From Hanleya hanleyi (Eukaryota > Mollusca > Polyplacophora > Lepidopleurida > Hanleyidae): DNA of 64,000 nucleotides. Numbering within the stretch: position 1 is the stretch's first letter; the number at the start of each line of letters is the position of its first letter. Positions 10,901 to 22,900 of this stretch are shown piece after piece. Location: NCBI GenBank assembly GCA_036873755.1, contig JAVTVY010037024.1, forward strand, positions 110,916 through 174,915, written 5' to 3'. The notes beneath the pieces are model-generated. The model ran no database searches, had not been told where the DNA came from, and saw only the letters and a program-made list of their open reading frames with translations. The translations under genes were made by a program, and so were the position numbers.

Positions 10901-13900
10901 TCGAGGAATGCAGAAATGGTGAACTTGAAACGTACATATATACTGTTTGATGTGTTGTTCAACAAACTGTCATTCGAACTGCGAAACACGATGGATCGAT
11001 GCAGGCGTACTTAAATTCTCCAACTGAGAAATTCAAACAATGATTCAAACAAACAACGCGGTTCCGACAGTGTCACAGACGATTCTTGATTCAGGAATTA
11101 CATTTTACAGTCAGTTGGTCAGTGTTAAAGGTACGTGTATAGATCGACGCATGCCCGATGGCTAAGACGCAGTTGTTGAAATTCACGGCAAGGAAAGTTC
11201 ATCAGTGGTTTGGCGAGACGAAACTTTATGGAGAAACGAAATGGGTGGGATTTACGGTTTGCCCAGAAAACTTACTGTGCCGTGTTCACGCTGCCAGTTG
11301 CATAATGTTCATACGACTGTATTACATCTAAATCGGATCAAAATAATAAATAAAAAATACTAGGCCTACCAGTATTCGCTCATGATTGGATTTTACAGTT
11401 TCTCTTGGATTTAGCTCCGGTGTAGCCTTGTTCCATACTACGTGAGAACAACGCTACGGCTGCAAGCCAGTCACCAGATCGAGTTGTTGGGAAATTGCCG
11501 CACGGGCAATATTTGCCGAACCAATTGACCATAACCAATAAAATAATTCGACTCTATGTCCACTTACCTTTCATAAAAATCCTTGTTTATGAGTGACCGT
11601 CCGTTTTTAACTTGGCAAGAGATCGAAACTCGGACGAGGGGGGGTAAAACTGTCCACATCGCCGCCATCTTTACATCGATAAGTTTTACATGGACAGTAT
11701 AACCCCCTCGTCCGAGTTTCGATCTCTTGCCAAGCTAAAAACGGACGGTCCCTCATAAACAAGGATTTTTATGAAAGGTAAGTGGACATAGAATCGAATT
11801 ATTTTATTGGTTATGGTCAATTGGTCTGGCAAATATTGCCCGTACGGCAATTTCCCAACAACTCGATCTGGTGACTGGCTTGCAGCCGTAGCGTTGTTCT
11901 CACGTAGTATGGAACAAGGCTACACCGGAGCTATCTTGGATTTATCGAAATCAAACATAATTTTTCAAATGACTTTTGATTTGAAGGGCCTTTTAATAAG
12001 AAAACAAGTGATTGAATTGCTGTCTATTTTATAACTGTGGATCAACTGTCTGTCCCTGGAATTCAGATGTTTTCTATAAAGCAGTAGTCAAGCAGAGCTT
12101 GCAGGGGCAATTGCACCGATAATCCATGGCCAGACGGGGAGCGTGCAGTCCCCATCAAGGCGGCCTGAAAATGGAGATTTGCTGCATCGGTTATCACTTC
12201 ACCGAAGACGAACCGGGGGGGGAGGGGGAGGAATATCGGCGTGTTTATTTTCAACGTTAAGAGACTTACAACATATAGACTAAACAACATTACGAGCCAG
12301 AGTAGCCATGTGTTCGTGCTTTCGTTCAGTTCTTGTCACTGAAAACGTGGTCACGCGGTAGAGCCACAGAGTTTCTTTCGTTCATTTGTATTCGCCATCA
12401 AGAAATAATTTCAAATACCGGGTAACAGGCCTATATTTGATTTTGAGTCTTGGAATGAAACGGATGTTATCATAATCGACTAGATTCTTTTTGTTGAAAT
12501 TTTTACATCATTCAGCGTTACTATTTAAATTAGTTCTCGGAAGTTGTTGCTCACTATGTGATGAACTTTTCAATGATTTCGTCGCACAGTAATCAGTGAG
12601 GTACGGCGGATACGGCCCACCGTAATTTAACAAGGCTCAGATTGACGGTCAGGAAGGCCAAAATCAGACTCAGAATAGGTTTAGTATATATGCATATATT
12701 ATCGCAAGTGTAAATCTATTTGTATTGATCTGGAAATACCTTTCAGAACGGATCAGCATGTGTAAAGTTTTCAGTTCTATTATTAGAACAGAACGGGCTT
12801 CATGGGCTTTCTCCGATAGGTTGCCAAGGTCACCAGCGAAAATAGTTCCGGTTACCGAGGAGGGCGATACAGATAGCGACTAGGGTGATACGGAAACAGA
12901 AAACGCGAGTGTGTATCACTATCCTAGCACGCATAGGTATATGATAAATATATATTATCATGACACTGTGTTGCTCCCACACTTTGTATCAGCTCGAGTT
13001 CTCGGAGTCTGATCGCCGTATCGACCGAGACCGCAGGTCGAGGTCGATCAGACTCCGAGAACGAGAGCTGATACAAAGTGTGGGAACAACACAGTGTCAT
13101 GATGATATATTTATCACATACCGAACTCTTAGGATGTTTTTATTCACCTAATAGGGCGTTTGAATTCCGAACTATGTGTTATGACGTGCATTGAATGTGT
13201 ACGTGACGTGGTAAGGCTAATTTGACCTAATTGAATAAATCCGCGCACGCGGCACTGGGTCAAAAATAAACTCGCGCGATGGAACAAACTAGGTCAGGAT
13301 AGAGAAAGAGAGAAGAAAGACAGAGTCAGGTTGGAATACCTCCCGTAATATTTGACATCGAGGAATGCAGAAATGGTGAACTTGAAACGTACATATATAC
13401 TGTTTGATGTGTTGTTCAACAAACTGTCATTCGAACTGCGAAACACGATGGATCGATGTAGGCGTACGGAAATTCAAACAATGATTCAAACAAACAACGC
13501 GGTTCCGACAGTGTCACAGACGATTCTTGATTCAGGAATCACATTTTACAGTCAGTTGATCAGTGTTAAAAGTACGTGTATAGATCGACGCATGCCCGAT
13601 GGCTAAGAGGCAGTTGTTGAATTCACGGCAAGGAAAGTTCATCAGTGGTTTGGCGAGACGAAACTTTATGGAGAAACGAAATGGGTGGGATTTACGGTTT
13701 GCCCAGAAAACTTACTGTGCCGTGTTCACGCTGCCAGTTGCATAATGTTCATACGACCGTATTACATCTAAATCGGATCAAAAAAATAAATAAAAAATAC
13801 TAGGCCTACCAGTATTCGATCATGATTGGATTTTACAGTTTCTCTTGGATTTATCGAATCAAACATAATTTTTCAAATGACTTTTGATTTGAAGGGCCTT

Positions 13901-16900
13901 TGAATAAGAAAACACGTGATTGAATTGCTGTCTATTTTATAACTGTGGATCAACTGTCTGTCCCTGGAATTCAGATGTTTTCTATAAAGCAGTAGTCAAG
14001 CAGAGCTTGCAGGGGCAATTGCATCGATAATCCATGGCCAGACGGGGAGCGTGCAGTCCCCATCAAGGCGGTCTGAAAATGGAGATTTGCTGCATCGGTT
14101 CTCACTTCACCGAAGACGAACCGGGGGGGGAGGGGGAGGAATATCGGCGTGTTTATTTTCAACGTTAAGAGACTTACAACATATAGACTAAACAACATTA
14201 CGAGCCAGAGTAGCCATGTGTTCGTGCTTTCGTTAGTTCTTGTCACTGAAAACGTGGTCACGCGGTAGAGCCACAGAGTTTGTCTTTCGTTCATTTGTAT
14301 TCGCCATCAAGAAATAATTTCAAATATCGGGTAACAGGCCTATGTTTGATTTTGAGTCTTGGAATAAAACGGATGTTATCATAATCGACTAGATTCTTTT
14401 TGTTGAAATTTTTACATCATTCAGCGTTACTATTCAAATTAGTTCTCGCAAGTTGTTGCTCACTATATGATGAACTTTTCAATGATTTCGTCGCACAGTA
14501 ATCAGTGAGGTACGGCGGATACGGCCCACCGTAAGTTAACAAGGCTCAGATTGACGGTCAGGAAGGCCAAAATCAGACTCAGAATAGGTTTAGTATATAT
14601 GCATATATTATCGCAAGTGTAAATCTATTTGTATTGATCTGGAAATACCCTTCAGAACGGATCAGCATGTGTAAAGTTTTCAGTTCTATTATTAGAACAG
14701 AACGGGCTTCACGGGCTTTCTCCGATAGGTTACCAAGGTCACCAGCGAAAATAGTTTCGGTTACCGAGGAGGGCGATACAGATAGCGACTAGGGTGATAT
14801 GGAAACAGAAAACGCGAGTGTGTATCACTATCCTAGCACGCATAGGTATATGATAAAATTGGTTACCAGTACCAATGTAACACACTGGCTTTGTTGTTTC
14901 ACACGAGTTATTCTTTTTATTGAATAATCATTTTGCAGCACGATTTCTATGTGCTCAGGTGCTCTTGAGAAAGATCAACCGGTTAGAAAATTACTTTTCA
15001 ACCGGTTTATTTGACTTAGAACATCCACCTACACCAGCCTAAACGTGCTTCAGGAGAAATACATGCATTAGAATATCCAGCACATTTATTAATGTTATGA
15101 CAACGCATATGATACGAGGGAAATAGTGTAATATGAGCTTGTCCTATGACTTGTGTTACCCTATGGTAATATACTTGTAAAACGCTTATATATATGGCAG
15201 ACACACAGATAACTTTAGTGATGGGGTGAGTGATTTGCATATTACCAGCTGGTGTTGCGAGTTGAAACGGGAGTTGTCTCCCATTGCCCGACTTCATCTG
15301 TAAAAGTTTTTGCTTGCTCTCGAGGAAGAATATCTTCAAACTTCCAATTCAGTGATTTTTAATGCCCGGTTTATAATAATAATAATATAGGCAGTTTTGA
15401 TGAAGAGTTGTCTCTCATTAATATAAAGGCTACGACATGTACACGTATGAGGTATTCTTCAGAGGTCCATTTCTACAGCACGTGTTTTGACAGCGACAAG
15501 CACATCTGAGAAATAGCCCTCATGTTATTCAATGGTGCAGTACTCACAACACGCGTCATATCGCGGCGAGATCAGAATGACATTCATGGTGCAAGCAAAA
15601 TTTAAACCAGGGCTATTTCAACGCGGTTTCGCTGCAGCACATCGTCGTTTGACCTTCCGTGAAAATGTTCCTAAGTTGTAGTTGTCGTTCGCATGTCGTA
15701 ACGAGTGCTGTGGAAATGGGCGTTTTAATATTCCGCGACCTGTTATAAATATGTCTGAATTGTGAACTTGCGGGAACGTGATTATCGGCAAATATTGGCA
15801 AAGAGGAACTGCATCTATGGGTTTAAATGTATCTCCCACGCTAATTCCTCTCTAACATATATGTACTCTCAAAGTTGGAACACCTTTACACATGTAAATA
15901 CCGTTACAAGGGAAGCGAATCAAAGAAAAGAAGTCCTCGTGTGAGACATAGAGCCAGTGTGTAAGTTAGTTACAACCTTCTAGGTCGGCGTCCAAGCAGA
16001 ATGAATACTCAGCTTGGGTGTTGAACTCCTCGCAAAGGCTTGAGTCATTCATCTAAAGCACAACCCTCTCAGACGACAACTACTACATATTGGCGTGTGT
16101 GTGAAAGTTCTTTAAATGGAGGCATCTGGACGACAACCGGGATAAGTTAAGGAGATCTATATCAATAATCAATCTATCAATATGAATAATAATAATATAT
16201 TTCACGGAGAAGATTCGAGTTAATTTATGTCGTTATTTGGATAACTTAAAAACAGCAGACATCGTTTTGTCGACGGCTTGAAGACGGCTTGTCGGACATG
16301 CTGTCGCATATTAGGAAAATAAAATCCAAAACTTTAACCATATATTGTATCGGAACTCTTCGAGAAAAAAACACAGAAGCATCCTCATTCTGCGGTGTAT
16401 TTCCGCTCATCGCATAGTCGCTTAGGAGATGCACACCATAACCTGCATGGCGCATCGCATCGTAACTTCACGTCTTCGCCACTTTGGAAATTCGCATCTT
16501 CGCATCACAACTTCGTGCATTCGCAACGCAACTTCGCACATCACATCGCAACTTCGCATTTTATCTTTGATGGATTTCGCATCTTCGCGTTCTTCGATTA
16601 TATACTATTCCGCCACATGTACGATGGCCCTCATAGACCACCACAAGGAACTGTAGACATCCCTGGTATTCACCAATAAACGTCCCTGTACCGCCCAGTT
16701 GGAAAGACATTCCAAAAATCGTCTGGCCTTGATATAATAAGGGACTGGGGAGTTTTTAGACAACTATTATTAATATATCGCATAGTGTTGAAATTATTGT
16801 ATTTGAAAATGTATAACTATAATAAGTATTTCTTTCGCGATTTTTTGTTCCACTGTCGACACCAGTTTGATCCAGTGAAACAGCTGGTGTATGGGGAGCT

Positions 16901-19900
16901 AACCGCTTGGTGGTGCTGATGCGAGTGCTGCCCACACATGCGTTGCAATTGGACCCTCCATGAATCTGTTAAAACTGTATATTTGTAAGGCTAAATAAGA
17001 CAAATGGTTGAATAAAAACAAGGAGCCGTGATACTATTTGTGGAAATATCATTCGATTTGTGGGGAAAGGAACGCTTTTTCAAGTTTTGGTTCATTAGAC
17101 TGACTTCCAAGAGTCAAATATTCTTTAGTTCTTGAGAAATATGAAACAAAAATGAGCAGTCACCAGGCTTTTTTTTCAAATGGCAGCATTATAACAGATA
17201 AATGCATCCTGTTTCAGCCCTATGCAGGAGGGGTATGGGGTGGGGAATGGGGATAGAAGCGGTAAAACCTTTTCGTCGGGTATATTTTGTTTACTTTTAT
17301 TCTTTTGTGAGCTGTCTGGATACCATTATTAGAACATTCATCCTGTTATGAGAGAAATAAAAACATGTTTTTCTTCGACTTCAACAATTAATTACCAAAC
17401 ACAAATTCAACACTCAACTTGTGGATATACTGGCCGCAGACATTTATCCAATAGTCACAAAAGGAGCATGGTGAGCACATGCGCAAGCATCCCATTCCAG
17501 TTTCCCCGAATGACTGCCGATATGCCCTGGGTAGCCTTCAGCAATAGGCTCTGCCCATCGCCCTCCCTCATTCCCCCTCCTCGAAAGAATCCGGGGCAAA
17601 GGAAAGCAATGTCAGACCTCTTCCCAGGTAACCAGGACAGAGTTCCACCTATCTATAGTGAAGGGCTGGGGTAGTCTGCCCGATGACCTCGGACAGACAG
17701 AAGACCCCATGCGGGAAGTATACAAGCCGCAAGACTCCGCTATCTCCACCAATTGAGATACATGTAACGCACCAATTCAGATTTCATTGTGATATCTTTG
17801 GGTCGATATTCCAAGTATCGGGGACGATCACGAGTCCTTCCCCTTTCTCGCCGACTCCTTGCTTGCTGAAAGAAACTGACCACCTGAAGGCACTTCAAGT
17901 TAGACACATTACTTCCCCATTTGACTGAGGATAAAGCAATTTTATTTTATTTCTTTCTGTATTTACCACCAATATTTAATTCATCCTCAGTCATACCACA
18001 TAAACCAGCAGTCGTACAAGGGACATATACTCGGCGGAAGGAATACCCACAAAGCAGAGGGTTTTCTGTAGGCGGAAGCACTTAACAACGGGACAAGATT
18101 GCTTGTTGAATCGACAAAGTCACTGAGTATGTGTAGAATTGCGCACTGCAATGCAAAGCCTTAATAGCTTTAACAGGGCATAGGCTGGACAAAAAACAAG
18201 CTTGGCCTGTAGTCGATACTGGTTTGTTTTTGGATACCAAAAGGCCTAAGTCTACCGGGTTGGCCGAAGTGTAATATTTGAAATTGAAAAATTTCAATAA
18301 ATATGCAGTCTTAGAACGAATTGCCTCAAAAGTTGACGGGCATATTGGGAGGGCCCACAATATTTCCGGAGTATATCTCAGATTATAGGGGCCTATCTCT
18401 TCAACTATAAACACGGCGAAAACCTTCCGTTAACTCCTTCATCATAGGTATACAGTGAAATTAAAATACAATCGCATACGGTCGGGATAACCAGATTGCA
18501 CGGAATAATTTCATCAATTTTGGCGAACGTACGCCAATATCCGCGCCTCATCCAAAAACAAGACACACTCGTGTTCGGGTGCGACTTCGGACAAAGGCCG
18601 CCGGATTATTACGGGAAAACGGGAAGGATTCATACTTTTCTATTGATAATACATATTTATTATTCTTCATGTAAATTTCTCGTATTTTCACTGGATGGAA
18701 GCCTATCACGTGATGCCCGAAAGCAATAGCACTGTTTCACAGCCCAGCGTTGAACATGATAAATGTTGCACCCTGGCGACGCAGCTGCTGCACTCTGAGC
18801 CTAGAGTTGCCTCCCACTGCGCGCACACCAAACATTTCTCAGACTTCGAAGTGTCGAGTGTTCCGTCACGGTTTTGACGAAGAAAAACGATGATCCAATA
18901 GTAGACGATTTGACGGGAATAAACTTCGTACCCGATGAAAAAATTGTATGTAACAACACCAAGAATTTTGGAGATGTATTTGTAGGAGGGGTCCCTCATT
19001 TTTTCAGTGATAAAACGCGTCAGGATTTATCGTAGTAGGTGTAACAGTCAATCCAATTATTGTATATCGAACATTCGGTATAATAATAGAAAAATTGCAT
19101 GTTGTAGAGTGGGACACGACGATTTGTCAGCTCTCGAAAGATGATTTGTTCGCTCGTTGTACATAAGCTTTCTCGCGATGACAAATCGTCGTCCCACTCT
19201 ATAACATACAATATTTGTATAATGTGCAATGAAGATCAACAACAAAAACATACAAAATCAATGTTTTATTAACATATTTTCATTCAGTCTCCAACCAACA
19301 ATTTACATGCTGTCTCTGGTACTACTTCTGAATCTAAAGTTTTCGATCCGAGTGAAGTTCTTTACATTGCTCTGTGAATTCTTCGATCCATTTTCGGTAA
19401 CCGTCATCTCAGGAGCTCAAAATCGCTCGTCATAGTCAGTTTTCAGTGACTTCACAAGCACGTAGGCTACCACATGCTAATTTTCAAGATATTTTTTCTT
19501 TTTCACCAAAGAAAAATATTTTTCAGGAATATAAACACCCGTGGAATCCCTTTATATTGAGGTTAAGGTACGAAATGTGGCAGATTTGAAATTGATAAGG
19601 GTTAGGGTTAGGGTTAGGGTTAGGGTCTATCTCGTGCGCACGACATAGAGACGAGGTTCTCCCTCACCAGAACGAGGTCTTATGCGAATCTAATATGGAG
19701 CCTCGTTCCTATCTCGTGCGCACGAGATAGGCGGCTAAGTCGTGCGCACGAGTTACGGCTCTAAGTCGTGCGCACGAGATAGGCGGATAAGTGGTGCGCA
19801 CGAGTTAGCCCTCTAAGTCGTGCGCACGAGTTACGTCTCTAAGTCGTGCGCACGAGATAGACGAATAAGTCGTGCGCACGACATAGAGACGAGGTTCTCC

Positions 19901-22900
19901 CTCACCAGAACGAGGTCTTATGCGAATCTAATACGGAGCCTCGTTCCAATCTCGTGCGCACGAGATAGGCGGCTAAGTCGTGCGCACGAGTTACGGCTCT
20001 AAGTCGTGCGCACGAGTTATGCTTCTAAGTCGTGCGCACGAGTTAGCCTTCTAACTCGTGCGCACGAGTTACGTCTCTAAGTCGTGCGCACGAGTTAGCC
20101 TCCTAAGTCGTGCGCACGAGATAGACGAATAAGTCGTGCGCACGACATAGAGACGAGGTTCTCCCTCACCAGAACGAGGTCTTATGCGAATCTAATATGG
20201 AGCCTCGTTCCTATCTCGTGCGCACGAGATAGGCGGCTAAGTCGTGCGCACGAGTTACGGCTCTAAGTCGTGCGCACGAGATAGCTTTGTATATTTTTTT
20301 TTTCTCTCATGTCCCCTGGGGGCTTCCGTACGAACTAAATTTAAGGCAGTCGGAGGTACACGATCTTCTACAGGAAATGATGATGTAAGTTACGATAAGT
20401 TGAGTATTTTTTTTTTAAAATAGCCATTTAAAAAAGGAGGCTCATTGTTTTTGAATGTTCTTATTAATATTCAAATATCTTCACAATCTACATATTTACA
20501 GTGAACGCATTTATATATTTGAAATCCTTAAGAAAAGTGCTTCCAACAAATATATACATTTATCATAGCTATCAGGCATACGTTTAGCTGTATAAAGACA
20601 AATTCTAGAGGGTGTGTAAAAGTGTCTGCAGGATGGCTCTTTATCCTTAAAGCTGTCCGCTTCTGCAGCATGAAACAAAGTTACGACTTCAATAAGCATT
20701 ATTACATTGATAACTTTAGATGGTGACACTCCCACTGAACTCACTGTAGTGATGCTGCAAGAAATGCTTCGGTTCTTATCATATATGTGGTCCAACTAAA
20801 CAAAGTAAAACAAGTTGATGAAGTAAATGAATGAAGAGATATCATCGTCAAGATGTTTCGCCTATGATATATTATATCGCAGTAAAGAAAAGGTATATCA
20901 GTCTACTTTCCACCTTTCTATTCGTTTGGAATCAGCTCATCGCACACCGACATCACGTGAGAAAGTGTGGTACATGTATGTCGCTCAATGGTTTATACTT
21001 CATTTAAGGATCACGAGACAATGCATAAGTCTACTGACTTGAATTTGTCTAGACTCATGACTTTTTGTATCTAATACCGCTTATGCCGATGCTAGGGGCC
21101 ATTTATGTCATTCAAATTGCCACATGAACAGGTACAATAAAAGCGTACCTGAGATACAACACATATCACGAATCGTCAGATTCTTGGTATGTGCTATATA
21201 ATAGGTTAACCAGAAGACTATACTGTGAAGTCATGTGGCTCTATCAGTATGTCGGCACCTCTTCCCACTTCCCTTATATGTGTTGTAAGTTTTACCTGTA
21301 TATGGCGAGATTCTGCTGGTGGACGTTTCGTCCCCGAGGTCCGCCCCCTGTACAGACCTTTTGGTTTTTGATATATGTTGAAATTGTTTGAAGTTGATGC
21401 TGGGTCGACAGCGGGCCTTACAGACTAGTCTTCTGTGTTAAATGCCGTCATTTTCATCTGACGACAATACAGCTCACCAATCCGCAGTGTACGAGTTGTG
21501 ACGGCGACACAGTTCAACAATTACCAATATACGAGTTGTCAGAGCATTCCCATCATAGCTCTCTAGATTTGTATCTAATACGGATTATGCCGGTGCTAGG
21601 GGTCGTGTGGTCATGTCATCCAAGTTGCCACATGAACAGGTACAATGAAAGCGTACCTGAGGTACAACACATATCACGAATCGTTAGATTCTTGGTATGT
21701 GCTTTAGAATAGGTTAACCAGAAGACTGTACTGTGAAGTCATGTGGCCCTGTCAGTATGTCGGCGCCTCTTCCCAGGCCACTTCCCTTATATGTGTTGTA
21801 ATTTCAGTCACACAATCTATATATGCTTACATGAAGTATCTACCCGCTCAATATGGTGAACACTGTCAACAGTGGTGACCACTTTGGCAGATATATCAGA
21901 AAAATATATGTTTGCTGATCTCTGATGCAACGTTGGAAAAAACACGTGATGAGTGCAGAGAGAGGTATTTTATGTCTAACATTATTATTTTGTATTCTGT
22001 TTTCAGTAGAGGCTGTGGCTTCTGCAAACTCTGCTGCTCTTTGTACGGCGGTATTAGGCACGATGATCTTGGGGATGCTGGGTTACAAAATCATGTATAC
22101 GGTTGTCTTCTTAACTATTGTACCAGGATACCTTCTCTTGTGGCTGTCTGTTACTTATCGGGATTTCTTCAGGAGTTGGCCAAGTTTGGTGTGCCTGTTT
22201 CAGTTCATCACTTGTAAGTGTTCATGTAACATGACTTCTCTTAGATGTTATTTGCACATAGAGGATAAAAGTAGCAAATGGCAGAGAGAGACGACAACGT
22301 TTTAAACATCCATTCGTTGTCTTTTGGGCTTATCCAGGCCACCCGACAAGCGTCCAACGTTCGAAATTATGTTTTTTTTGCCTACATGTAGGTAACACAA
22401 TTAATTTTGTGATCTGGTGAAGAACTAAAACTAAAAATTGACCCAGTGTTCGGATTATCTCCATAATAACCCACTTAGCGTGAAATCCCAATGCATATAC
22501 ATGTCTTTCTAACAAACGTGAACCTTATAAAGCTTGCTTCAAATTTTCTTTTCTGTTTCAAACCTATCTGCTTGGGGGTTGGTGGGGCGGGGTGGGGGGG
22601 GTGAATTATGACTCCCTTACCAAACTTTATTCCATATCTCCGAAACGACAAAAAGAAAATGAAAGCTGACCCTCCGCGACTTTTTAGTTCATTATATTGG
22701 GGTCATTTTGAGCTATTTGCATAAACCCTCGATTAGAGGATAATGGGTAAATTTAAGATGGTCACAATATGGGAATCGAGATAGTGATATTTTCGTCATT
22801 TTCTTCAAAATTATTGCTTTTCTTCGATGAAAATTGGACAAAATCAGTTTTATTTTACATCAGACTATTAGTTTCTAATTTATCAACCAGTTTTTGCAAT

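Larger units (their letters stand above)
10486..12948. repeat. Tandem duplication, copy 1 (with foldback insertion)
   Basis: 2463 bp starting TATATATTATCATGA and ending GGTATATGATAAA. It is nearly identical to the following 1909 bp. Most of the length difference is the foldback element at 11412-11933 plus its 9-bp duplication, with a 16-bp indel near 11010 and about 8 bp in the hairpin. Contains the inverted repeat at 10486-10656. No recognisable gene inside. Confidence 0.93.

Noticed and set aside
13352..13606. 84-codon frame in tandem copy 2
   Set aside because: The equivalent region in copy 1 contains an in-frame stop from a 16-bp indel, and no family was recognised.
19632..20279. Regularly spaced repeats that look like a CRISPR array
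   Set aside because: The repeat core is a 12-bp palindrome, the spacers are 14 bp and recur, there are no cas genes, and the context is an animal intron. It is a minisatellite.
21925..22305. Reading exon 2 of the transporter as a separate gene starting at an upstream ATG
   Set aside because: A consensus acceptor at 22006 and donor at 22213 interrupt it, and phase matches exons 1 and 3.
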